A stretch of 64,000 nucleotides of DNA. It comes from Thelonectria olida. Its lineage: Eukaryota; Ascomycota; Sordariomycetes; Hypocreales; Nectriaceae. Location of the stretch: NCBI GenBank assembly GCA_020736575.1, contig JAGPYM010000016.1, forward strand, positions 124,001 to 188,000, read 5' to 3'. This document shows positions 20,596-32,020 of the stretch, piece after piece. Within the stretch, counting starts at the first letter, position 1, and every line of letters begins with the position of its first letter. Both the position numbers and the translations under genes were made by a program. A model generated the notes under the pieces. That model made no database searches. It saw only the letters and a program-made list of their open reading frames with translations, and had not been told where the DNA came from.

Positions 20596-23500
20596 ATGAC
20601 GACCATCACACATCCGACTTTGCAGCATCGTATGTCTGCTCTAAAAAGTAGCGGCCACTCAATTCGCCAAAGACTATTCCAGTTCAAGGAAACAAATCCT
20701 GCTTACCTCGACTGCTTTGGAGACGAAGCCCATTCCACTGAGAGCAAGACATTTGGTAAAATCACTCTCTGGAGGATCACGGGCGAGCTCGCCTATACGG
20801 CAACGAAGATCCAGGACACTCTTGTCAAACTTATCGCGGAGAAGAGAGCAGTGTGGCAGAGTCGTCGACCGAGCGAGACGAGTCCGTTTGAGGAGCCAAC
20901 CTATCTCATCCAGTGCTTCCTCATTGGTGTGTCAAAAGCTCACGCTGCCCCGTACGTCACCATCGTCAGCTCGGTCGAGTGGTTCAGCAATTGCTTGAAA
21001 GGCATTATCCTCAAGGGAAAGATCCTCGCCGCATATCCTGGTTGGCGCTGTTTTCGACTCCCTCTCGAACCTCAGCTCACGGCTCCGGGTCGCCTCCAAA
21101 TGGGCATCCCTGCAAACCTTGACGGTCTCGACCTGAGGGAATACGACGTCTATCTTCCTGGCAGCAAGGTTCCAACCCATATTAATGCATCGAAGGTTGA
21201 GATATGGAAAGGACAATCATTTGTCGGCCACGCAACGGTTGGCGGCATGGTCACTGTCGGAGACGAGGATCTTGCCTTGACTGTTGCCCATGCATTTGTC
21301 GTCCAGAAACCGCCTATTCCCGTCAGTTTCGAGATTGACGATTCTGAGTTGGACTTATTCGATTACTACGACTCTGAAGAAGACACAGAGATACCATGGT
21401 TGGCCGCTGCCTCACCAGACATCACACCATCACCCCCACCAGGAGTCTTGGATGACTCGCTACTGAGTCCCCCAGACTTCACTGAGGATAGGATTCTTGT
21501 AGGTCGCTTGGCATGCGTTTCCAACATGCAGAATGAAGGGCCGGATGACTCAGGCACCCTTGACTGGGCTCTGATTAAAATCACAGATCCTAGGATATCG
21601 AAAAAGAACAGATCCTCGCCAAATCTATGCCATAGTCAGAAGGGTCCCCGCAGCTCAGATGATTCCGTCACAATACTCACTTCTTCTGCCTCACTCGACG
21701 CGCTCCTCGTGTCGGACGGGCTTTTTGGAATTCCGGGCTTCACTAATCCGCAGCCGGTGAGGGTAGCCAACATCGGGACTGTGCATAAGGGTGACTCTGG
21801 ATCCTGGGCCATACAGCGCAATACGCGGAAGCCACTGGGTATGCTCGTTGGAAGTTGCCCGCCCTTGAACGAGTCATATGTTGTTGGGCTAGAGGGTGTT
21901 TTGCAGGATATTGAGCTTCAGACAGGGTTGGTTGCCACGATTGCTTCCAGTGATCACCCCAGTCAGTTTGAGCAACTCAACTTTTTTCAGTTCATCAACG
22001 GCCACAAGCGTTCTGGCATGGATGGCCAGGGCAACGAAGCTGGGTACGTATCGCTTGTCCAGCTTAAGACTTACTGGGTGCAGAATCGGCTCCTGGAGTG
22101 TCTGGGCCTCAATCCCTGCCACGTCCAGGGACGCGAAATCTGTATCGCCTATGAGACAATGGATCGATATCTTCGCATCTGGTCTCTTCTTGTGTACATC
22201 GGTGAGCACGAGCTTTTCCCGTGGTTTATCAGCCAGGATTTCCACGATGAATGCCTACCAGTTTTCAAGCCTCCGTTAAAATTCCCTGGATCTCAACATG
22301 CTTGGGAAATGTTTAGAGAAAACCAATGGATGTTTATTCCCATGCTCTTCGACTCCAACAACATGTTCAAGGGAAAGTTGCACCCAAGAACCGTCCTTCC
22401 CATTATCACCGAGCGACTGATCAAGGAGAGGGGCCAAGGGGACTCTGTTCATTCATGCCTAACAAAAGTCCACTTGGATATAGATTGTATTGCCAAAGGC
22501 TCAACTGTAGGTCAAAATTCATCTCGATGTAGGTTGGACTTGGACGATGCTGATAATGAATAGAGTACCATGACTCTAAAAACGTATAGTCCTGCCAAAG
22601 ATCAGCCTCTCCTCTCGAATGACCAAACCTGGGAAATGCTCCCATTTCAAAGCAGAGAAGCGGCCCAAACGACTGGCGCATCTCAACTTTGGGAGGCCGA
22701 GTGGAGAGCATGGAAGGTGCTAAACGAACGAGGAGGCTCACAACACCTTCTCAACCCCATCGAAGCCTCTGAGACGGGAGGCAAAGGATTTGTCTTACTT
22801 CATGGCACAACTTTAGAAGACTTCTTCAGATCCACAGAGCCACCAAAGGACCCGGTTCGTCTTCTTGAGTTTTGGGAAAATTTATTCGATCTGCTGAAGG
22901 GAGTAGAGCGACTTCACCACTTCCCTATTGAGCAGCAACCGGAACACTCTACAGCATTCTGGTCCATTGACATCAAGCCTGAGAATATACTCGTAATCCA
23001 GCCGGATCACCATGACATGCCGAAGTTCAAGCTGGCGAATTTCCACTTGCACCAGACCACTATAACACAACCAAGCCAGGTACCCGAGCCCGGTTCCTTG
23101 AGGGTTCCAAACCACGAACGCTCTGATATATGGAACCTAGGTTGCATATTAATGGAGGTTCTTATCTGGGTTATCCAAGGAACCAGCCATCGTGAGACTT
23201 GCGACTACCAAGTCGCTCAGCAGCAAGAGTCCTGGAGACGCCATCAGGAAGCCTTAGAGGGGATGGAGAAACTCGACCGTGTGTCTTCAGTCATCAGAGA
23301 TTTCATTCAGTCACAAATGATGGCTTATGAGCCTGGAAGTGCCAGAGAGATCTACCGACGCTTCCACGACGACGTCTTACCAGTTGCCGATCTCAGTGAG
23401 GACGAAGCACTAGAACACCGAGAGTATGTGCCCGAGTTATCAAGGGACATCAGATGGGAAACCCGATCACAAAGACGATCTGCATCTTCCAATGCCACCT

Positions 23501-24652
23501 CAGATGAATCGGACGTGGATTCAGGCGTCTTCAGCGGAACTGCCGCCTCGAGCATAACGAAACCTGCCAGCAGCATACCAGCAGACAAGCAAGACGTCCA
23601 GCGACAGGACTCATTGGATGACTCAGGCCAGCCATTGATGACCGTCAATGATATCAGTCGATGGATGCTCGACGTTCCAAAAGCGACCACCGCGGGTTTT
23701 GGCCCAAGTCCAGGTCTAGATACCGCGTCGAGAAACGGCAATATCACCACCGAAGACGATGAAGAAACCAAGATCACACATCACGGTACAGCAAAATCCA
23801 TGGAGGAAATGCGAAGGAGGCTTCGTTCCCCAATTAAACCTCTGGATTTCGCAAGACTCAGAGGTCTTCCGTCCACCATCTCTCACCAGCTAGGACAGTT
23901 AGGAGACCGTGACAAGATCCTTCTCGTTGACGATTCCGCTTCAATGAGGCAGCACTGGGACAGTGTGTCCGAGGCTTGCCGAGCCTTACAATGGCTATGC
24001 AGCAGCGGCGAAGGAGACAGCATGGACCTCTTCTTTACTTCTGATCCGCTGATGGGATACCAGAGAAAGAAGCGCGAGTCCCTCGCCGACATTGCCCGGA
24101 GCCAGCCTCCCTCGGGCATCTGCAGGATGAGATCAAGCCTCGAGGTGGTGTTCGATCGGATCATAACTGACAAGCTGTACCACGGAGGTCAAGCACATGG
24201 GAAAGAGGGTTGGAATCGACGACCTACAACCGTGTTTGTATTGACCGACGGTGTTTGGCAGCCATCCAGCAAGCGGGAAGAAAACGCCGCGGCAGGGGTA
24301 GACCTACCCATCAAGAGGATGATGGACACTCTCCACCAACAGGGAAAGAACAGCTCTTACGTATGCGTACAATTCATTCGGTTCGGTAATGACGATTCCG
24401 GTACCAAGAGGCTTGCTGCCTTAGACCATCTTCATGAGCATCAACCGCTCAACAAAGACAACAAAGAAGGGGTTCAGAACATGTAAGCCCACATTTAGTT
24501 ACTTTGACGCTCCTGAGAGTAGCATCTGACAACTATATTGCAGGGATATCTTCAACGTGAAATCCGACCAGGCCAGCGTTTGGGACATGTTGCTAGGAGC
24601 GGTTGGTCGCCCTGTTGATGGAGAGGTTAGTAGCGATGGAAATGCTACCTGA
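20596..24652 (+). CDS. trypsin-like protease + kinase-like + vWA domain fusion protein
   Basis: Exons 20596-22506, 22564-24482 and 24544-24652 give 1,312 residues. Residues 1 to about 190 are a helical module. About 205-450 form a trypsin-like domain with TVAHAF (His232), LDWALI (Asp323) and KGDSGSW (Ser401), a complete candidate triad. About 530-870 form a protein kinase-like fold: glycine loop region ERGQGDSVHSCLTKV, catalytic-loop equivalent SIDIKPEN (Asp773), an NFH in place of DFG (Asn796) and ERSDIWNLGCILME. A Ser-rich linker follows. About 1085-1290 form a von Willebrand A domain with MIDAS DDSAS (Asp1093, Ser1095, Ser1097) and TDG (Asp1199). An in-frame TAG at 22561 splits the kinase domain, but it is the 3' end of a good 57-nt intron. 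No signal peptide. A signalling or conflict-response protease is inferred, not shown. Confidence 0.8.
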
Positions 24653-26832
24653 GCTAGATAGCTCAATGAGGGAGTTCCAGGCGTTTTGCTAGAAGCGTAA
24701 CATGGTACATCTGGGCGGAGTTCGACTTGCAATGGTAGATTGGGTAGAGGATGTTTATGTTCATGTCACGCCGAGTCGTTTGCTGTGCAATCAGAGTGGA
24801 CACTGTAACGCATGAACGTGATCTAGAACTCCAAGTCGCAATGGCGCAGTTCCGTTGCTTCTGCGCTGCCAGAGAGCTTTCTCGTCCTCAGCGCTATGGA
24901 TGGTGAAGGGTACCTCTTTCCGGTCGCCTACGCGCTGTTGTTGGGTTTGAGAAAGTCCGATAGAAGAAGAAGATGAAGACAAATTGTCAAGGGGAAGAGG
25001 AGCAAATATTTACGTACAGAGTGATTCGGCTGTCGTGGAGCCTTCATGGTGCGGCGCCGGCAATTCCCTTTTCAGGTCACGATGAAAGGAGCAATTTGCA
25101 AATGCTCAGAGCACTTCATCACTAGCGACAAAGAAGTCCAAGAGGTAGTCTAGGTCGGAGTAATCATTTCTCCTTTTACCCGTGGGCAGGAAATTACACG
25201 GCGACATGAGAGGGACGGAGAGAAACGAAGATGAAACATGGTGGCATTTTGTATGCAATGCAATGCACCTCTGCAGGTGCGCCGATGGAACAGAAGGATA
25301 TCAGCAACATAGCCATAAGACGGATCTAATTGATGCCGTTCCATCGCATAGGTTGCCCAACGTGGTGGCTGAAGGCGCTTATGCAGGGGAATCGAAGAGC
25401 TAGCCAGGTGCACATTGGAGGGTGGTCCTAAGTCCGTGACACACAGGAGGAGAGTGATGAAAGACGATGCTCAAGAAGGGTCGGTTTGCGGGTTTTCAGT
25501 CAAACAGTCAATGCTGGACAATGAGTGAGAAAAGCAAAGAGAGAGGCGCTTCAAGCGACAACAGGCACATATGATCCCTGGCACATTTCGTAAAGCATGC
25601 AGAGATGAAGTGCAAAGAGCTCCATCACAGCGAACAGACCCTCTCTGTGACTCTCCCGGCCAAGCCATCAACGTCGTTTACAGTTCTGACGGATCAACAT
25701 CCGCGCCAAGGCTTCAATCGAGGCAGACTCTGTCAAATCAGTTGATATCATCCAGACCAAAAGGAGATTTTTTTTTTCAAAATGTTTAGCGTCTTCAGCT
25801 GGCGGACTTCGACCCACAAGGCCAGTTTGCCTTCATTTACTGCGCATGGGCTCTGCACGAGGCGCACCAAGGGTGTTGTCCGGTACTTGGGATCCCTGTT
25901 GATTCGAGAATCGAGCATTGACGCTGACTCTCGGGAGACGTTCAAGGGCAGAGCCGAGACGGTGGGAAGAGTCTGTGACGAGTGAGACGGAGAGTTTTTG
26001 CGCCGCTGATCGCTGCGGACTTATGCCAGCAGCGTAACAGTATCACCACTTGAAGGGTATCAGGGGAATGACCACGTCCCTCGTTGATGCTGCTAACAAA
26101 GTCGTCGCGTTACAAGTAACGAATCAAGCAATAATCGTACGAACGCAAAAAAAGGAAATCACAACAACAAAGCCACCGGCAATCTTCTTGCCGGCCATGA
26201 AACAGCCCGTCTCGAAGCCATCGCCAAACTCGTCCCAGGCTAAGGCAAGCCGCTTCCTGTGGCTTTCTCCCCCAAGAACGCCTCGAACATGAGCGAGACC
26301 TCTCCGTAGCATCGCAGTCTGGCGCCAAGGCGTTGTCACCCTAATCTCTTCGCTTCGCAAGACTGCAATTTGGTGGCGCTCCTCAGCTGCCCCTCCATCG
26401 CTGCCCAGTGCCGCCATGCCGAATCATATCATTCCAGACAGCCACAGGGCTGAGGTTAGCAACCCCCCCGCAGCATGGCTCATCCAATCGACGACGAGCC
26501 GGGGCGTCATGCTAAGAGAAAAACCATCATAGCGTTCTGCCGCCGGATGAACAGAATGCATGCTTATCCTGAGCCAATCTAGGCAGGGCGCAGGCCTGAG
26601 GACCAAAGAATGCCTCGACTTGTTAGTCTCAGGGCTTGGGGAGTTTTCGCATAAGTTCAGACGACCGTCCGGCCAAGACATGTCTGTCCTCCCATTCCTT
26701 CGTCACACTCCTTGTCAACCAACAGTCTCTCCTTCAGTCCATTCTCTTACCACGACGCCTGCGTCTTTTCAAAATCTCTCCTTCTCTACAATTCTCTTAC
26801 ATAATACCCAATAATACCCAACCAACTTCACA
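24653..26832. other. intergenic, about 2.2 kb
   Basis: No convincing gene. From about 26690 to 26815 the plus strand becomes strongly pyrimidine-rich (runs such as CTCTCCTTCTC) ahead of the PLAC8 gene, as is common in highly expressed fungal promoters and 5' untranslated regions. Confidence 0.45.
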
Positions 26833-27414
26833 ATGGCCACTCCCGCCCAGAACCAGAACAACAACGGTCCCATCGACCACGATGACCTCAACGAGTGGAA
26901 GAACCGCGTCAACGACGTCCTCGCCCGTCCCAGCGAGCATGTCAACTCCAAGTCTCCTGAGACTTCTCAGCCCTGGCACAACGCCTTCTTCGGCTGCTGC
27001 AGCCCCATCGACACCTGCTTGATCACCTGGTGCCTCCCCTGCGTCACCTTTGGCAAGACTCATCACCGTCTCCGCAAGAATGGTAACCTTGCTGGCTATG
27101 AGCCCATCAACACCTCTGTATGTCTTGTCTCGTCGATTGTTCTCACAAACCCATGCTAACTCTCAGCAAAGTGCCTGCTCTTCTTCGGTTCCACCTGCTT
27201 CGGTCTTCACTGGATCCCCATGGCTCTCCAGCGTGCCAACATCCGTGAGAAGTACAACCTCCAGGGCAGCTGCCTCGTCGACCTCGCCACCGCCTGCTGC
27301 TGTGGTCTTTGCGATCTCGTCCAGCAAGAGAAGGAGACTGCCCACTGGGAGGCCCAGGGTGCCAACACCGAGGGCTACAAGACCAACGAGGACATGGCTC
27401 TCCCCGCCCAGTAA
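26833..27414 (+). CDS. PLAC8-family cysteine-rich protein
   Basis: Exons 26833-27117 and 27172-27414 encode 175 residues. The intron has a GTATGT donor, a GCTAAC branch site and an AAG acceptor. The Cys-rich pattern FFGCCSPIDTC, WCLPCVTFGKTHHRL and, after the intron, GSCLVDLATACCCGLCDLVQQEKE matches the PLAC8 (Cys-rich, FWL/cadmium-resistance-like) domain. Members are small membrane-associated proteins linked to cell size, metal resistance or calcium handling in other eukaryotes; the fungal roles are poorly known. The hydrophilic N-terminus of about 50 residues is Asn/Gln-rich. Strong codon bias (C-ending codons) and the pyrimidine-rich leader suggest high expression. Confidence 0.85.
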
Positions 27415-28645
27415 ATATAGACTGTTTTGATAATGGTCGACGAAGCGGGGATGAGGAATGGAATACCCAGGGAGGGCTACGTACGGATGGCCTTAATCTT
27501 GCAATTGATACCTCTGAAGATTAATCACTACTACTAAGGATACCCCCTCGAGGACGATGGAGTTTGGCTGTTATTAGGTAGCTATTCTTTACATGTACTC
27601 GAGGTATATAGTTACGCGAATATTGGATATACGCCTTCAAGCCTACACTGATTGCCTTTGACGTGATTATCTTTTTACACTCTTTGACCCGCGAATAACA
27701 CATTCCAAGTCCCCAGATAAGGTTGAGGTTCCGTGAATAATAATTTATGAAGCTTTCATGTCACCCGAGCCGTCGAATAAACCGTTTGTGATCAACGTGC
27801 TAATTGTAGCCAGAAACGAGGGGAAATTTACTAAATGGAATTGATTCGTCTTCGGAGAAGACATGTATTCTTAATCTAGAGTAATTGATCGAAGCAAATA
27901 ATTGCATGTCCTTCGTCGAGTCTTCTGTAGGGTAGTAGAGTGGACCACGTAGAAAGACTTGGCATTCAGCTCGAAGCATTCGTGACTCCGAATCTATACA
28001 TCTCTACCCACGTTCTAGTGCATCCAATATATATTTATAAATAATAGCTTGTGAGATATCCAGATTCACGACTATTCGGAACATACCGCACGTGGCTGAA
28101 CCGGGAGTTGAAATCCCCGTACTGCGGAACCTTGGGTCAAAGTGGTAAGGCATGACCCAAATTACCACCTTATGTTAGGTTTAATTTAGACCTAAAAATA
28201 CGCTCGCTACGTCCTACGACTATTTCAACGGCGAAATGTCTTAATCTAGAACTCGTATCTACGGCAATTTTCCGTGTGTATGGCCTGTCAATCTCGCATG
28301 TCGACGGTGAGGTTCCCTAATAGGCCACCCGTTCATCGCTCCGACTTCCTGTTGCGGACAAGTCGTTTGGCGTCAAACTCTTTGGGTTGCCGATTCAACC
28401 GAGAGAAGGATCGGATGAAGAGACGATGACTCCTTTTTCGACGTTGGGAAGCCTCGTCATTGGTGGACAATAGCCCGCCACGGCGACGGGAAGACATTTT
28501 GCGGGGTGTTTCAGGAGACCCTTGAAATCCTTGGGGGGGATGAACAGATTGAAGGGCTGCCTCGGGGTCCGCCGGCGAAGAGTATTAATATCGAGAAGAT
28601 GTACTCACTCAAACAATCATCCCAACGATTCATCAACCGTTGAAA
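27415..28645. other. AT-rich intergenic region with pseudoknot-like inverted repeats
   Basis: From 27500 to about 28300 the DNA is visibly AT-rich and carries no gene. At 28132-28168 two inverted repeats interleave (8-bp TTGGGTCA/TGACCCAA and 7-bp GTGGTAA/TTACCAC). A TATTAATA element at 28583-28590 lies about 60 bp before the pectin lyase start. Confidence 0.5.
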
Positions 28646-29864
28646 ATGAAGTTGGTTCTGTTGTCTGTTCTGGCTGCGGCCGCATCCTGCGTCCATGCCC
28701 AAGTCACCGGCACGTCCAAGGGCTTTGCGGCTGGAACCACGGGTGGAGGGAGTGCCACTCCCCAATACCCGTCTAGTCTTGACGAGTAAGTCATCTCTGT
28801 GAATAGGTCTGTCCGAAGAGTCTCTAACCCTCGATAGACTGACTAAATGGTTGACCGACTCTACCGCCCGTGTCATCATGATCAACAAGACATGGGACTT
28901 CCGCAGCGCCGGAGGCACCACGACGGGCAAGTGCTGCAGAGACACTGCAACCACCGTCTGCTCCGGAGGAACCTCAAAGGGCCAGGCATGGATCCAGGAC
29001 ACTTGCACCTCGGGCACCGCGATCAGCTGCACCTACTACAACTCTCCCAGGACCCCCATCGACGTCGGCAGCAACAAGAGTATCGTCGGCGTCGGCAGCA
29101 AGGGTGTCATTGTCGGCAAGGGCCTGCGCATCCGCGGCGGCGCCAGCAACGTCATCATCCAGAACATCCACATCACCAACCTGAACCCCGAGTACGTCTG
29201 GGGTGGCGACGCCATCACTCTCGACGGCGCCGACAAGGTCTGGATCGACCACTGCAAGTTCTCCCTCATCGGTCGCCAGATGCTCGTCTCGGGCTGGGGC
29301 GCTGCTGGCCATGTCACCATCTCCAACAACGAGTTCGACGGCGTCACCTCCTGGTCCGCTGGATGCAACGGGAAGCACTACTGGACCATGCTCTTCCTCG
29401 GCCTGAAGGACTACTACACCTTTGTCGGCAACTGGGTGCACGACGTCTCGGGCCGCGCGCCGCACATGGGCACCGACAAGACCAACAGCCAGATCTACTT
29501 CCATGCCGTGAACAACTACTTCCAGAACATTGGCGGCCACGCCTTCGACATCGGCACCAACACGTTCGTCCTCATCGAGGGCAACAAATTTGACAACGTC
29601 GACACGCCCCTGACGTCGGGTTCCAAGACGAGCGGCGCCCAGATTTACGAAGTCGTGTCGGTGGCTGATGCTTCGGGCTGCACGTCCAAGCTGGGATACA
29701 TCTGCGAGTGGAACAAGTTGACTGGCTCGGGCAGCTTCCCGTCGCTTACTAGCTCGACTGCGCTGTCGAAGCTGTCGACTTACAAGAGCAGTCTGGTGAG
29801 CCACACGTCTGTGGACAATGTTGCAAAATCCGTCACAGCGAATGCTGGAATTGGAAAGCTGTGA
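28646..29864 (+). CDS. secreted pectin lyase (polysaccharide lyase family 1)
   Basis: Exons 28646-28785 and 28838-29864 encode 388 residues. The N-terminus MKLVLLSVLAAAASCVHA is a clear signal peptide, followed by VTGTSKGFAAGTTGGGSATP, which closely follows Aspergillus pectin lyases. The right-handed beta-helix core has IIQNIHITNLNPEYVWGGDA and the catalytic-region motif SGRAPH (Arg253). Having Arg in this motif and the pectin-lyase-type N-terminus favours a calcium-independent pectin lyase over pectate lyase. It cleaves methyl-esterified homogalacturonan outside the cell by beta-elimination. The intron is 52 nt with GTAAGT. Length is usual for the family (about 380). It fits with the rhamnosidase/transporter pairs further along. 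Confidence 0.92.
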
Positions 29865-31857
29865 TTCTGGGTACCTTTGTTTAGATAATAAAGTGGTGTT
29901 TGACACCCAAGTATGAATGAGGCAGGTAAAGGATGTTGCAGGGGAACTATTGTGGAATCTTGGTTGAAAATGATGTGCAAGGACGTTCTGCGTTTATGAT
30001 ATACCGACATGCTGATCGCCATCGGGCCGTCCATCTACTTCGAGTATCTATTATTACAACTAAGCTTGTTACTTATGGGCCTTATCTTCTTCCCCTTTCT
30101 CAACGTGAAACCCCAAGACCACATTGGCCCAGATTATTCATGCCCAACGCATGAGGCTCAGCGCTGCTTCGTAAGTGTGTGCTCACTCTCTCGGTGACAA
30201 GGTGAGTCGGTGTAGGGTTAAAATTGTGATACTCCCGCACGGCCACCTCAAAGGTCAAGCAGCCGGCGGGGCGATGACCTTGATGCCCCTTGTCGATTTG
30301 TGGCTTTGATACGATTGTGATACCACGGGTAGATTGCTATTGCTTGCCAAGAGGTATATCAAAATACTCAAGGTGAGAAACTAGAGATAACACGGAGTGG
30401 CCGTAGATAAAAATCAGAACAAGTCTGAGCTGAACGATCTGAGGCAGCCAATGCGTATCAACGGCAGTGCCATGCTGGAAACATGAATAATATCTGAGCC
30501 ACCTTCGTAAGCAAGGGGCCGTTGATTGGATGATTGATTGATTCAGGGCAGAAGGGGACGCAAAGGATGGTATCACGTCAATGCAGTGGGTAATTAGAAC
30601 CGAGAGAATCGTCTCGAATTATCAAAGTTTTATGCCAAAACATGCTTTTGATCCCCTCAACCCTTGCAAAGCCTCGTCTAAGAAGACCGGTAGTCGAATG
30701 AGTCCTGCTCGTTGCGGCCTCTCTACCCTCCCTTCCGGTATGCTCCGATCGCGGACAGACCCGGCCACTTGGAGGTAAAACTCTTCTTACTGATACCACG
30801 TTTACAAATCCCTGACGGGAGCTCCACTGTTGTTATCGGCAATTAAATTTGAAAGTGCTGCTTTGGGGACGTGAGTGAACGGAATCCTTGTGGGTTGGGC
30901 ATTTTGAGCCACTGTTGGGCGACAAAGCGGACACGCCGCAAAGGGAGAGCAGCATGGGCCTTGATGCTCTGAATATGATCAGCAAAGATGAGATTTGCAA
31001 CGATAGGAAGAGGAGGGAGGAGGCCTTGAGATCAGAGATAGCGGATGCGTCATGTCACAATGTGTGCACACTCATTCCGTCGACTAAGAATCACCCCTAT
31101 GCGAAAACCTGAGAAGTCATATCCGTACCACAATCATGAACAAAAGCAATAAACGGTCCGGTTGCGGAACGTAATCGAATACGAAACATGAGTCTGTTCA
31201 CAAACATCTGGCGACATTCGCCTCCGTTCCATGGAACTCATCTTCCGACCCGTAACACAGCCTCCGTGGCAACCTTGCCCTGCCCATCATCAGTTGAGCC
31301 TCCTCGTCCTCATCCGTCTTATCTTCGCCCCCCTTGTCCCGACCACTTGGGACCGCCGGGCACCGGGGCCGCGGTCCGGAACAGCTCCCGCGCCTCACCA
31401 TTAGCGCACCACGACTGCCTCTCGGTGAGGTGACACCCATTCCAGACTCACACCTTTGCTGTCCGTCTACCGGGCCTAAGAAAGGGGTGGGGGTTGCACA
31501 CCATGAATCTCACACTACCATCCAGGGGCGTCCCTGGTCCGTTGCAAGGGGGAGTGAGCCTCAACCCGACGCCATTCGAGCACGTCTTGCTACCGCGACG
31601 AGGGATAGGCCTTCGGCAGAGAGAAAAGTCTGACTACAGTGGTTCGCTGTTGGGCATCGGATCGGGACCTGCTTGGGCTTTTGATTTCGCCAAGATGGCA
31701 GGCCGCGTCCGTGTTCCTGATCCATCACGAGATTTTCGGCGTATCATGATTTACGCCGTGTACGGGCAACGTCAATGACTAGCTGGTATCCAAGGATGAT
31801 GGCGCGCTTCTATACATATCTCGGTGCTATTATCTGACCCTTCTTTTTCGCATCTCG
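29865..31857. other. intergenic, about 2.0 kb
   Basis: Only short, composition-driven open frames on both strands; no domain, repeat or RNA gene recognised. Confidence 0.45.
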
Positions 31858-31867
31858 TCTATAAAGG
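31858..31867 (+). promoter_or_regulatory. TATA box of TDT transporter gene
   Basis: TCTATAAAGG lies 155-165 bp upstream of the ATG at 32021, suitably placed for a core promoter with a 5' untranslated leader of about 120 nt. Confidence 0.5.
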
Positions 31868-32020
31868 AGTCAACCTTGCCCGCCCTGACGACGAAGAGAG
31901 GATGCGGATCTGATCACCACACTCACACAACACACTCACTTCGATGTTTTCCACTCTTCCCTCGTCAACACACAATTTCCAATTTGTCCAGTATCCACAA
32001 GCCCACATACGAACTTCAAG

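Noticed and set aside
22561..22563. Stop codon separating a protease gene from a kinase-vWA gene
   Set aside because: The kinase fold begins before and ends after it, the frame is the same, and a good intron ends on this TAG.
28081..28170. Possible tRNA-like gene
   Set aside because: Short A-box- and T-arm-like strings occur in the wrong order and do not form a cloverleaf; kept only as a pseudoknot-like repeat.
28847..29593. 248-residue plus-strand frame in another phase
   Set aside because: Arg/His-rich out-of-frame shadow of the pectin lyase.
28974..29906. 310-residue minus-strand frame
   Set aside because: Exactly antisense to the pectin lyase, whose high third-position GC leaves the other strand open.
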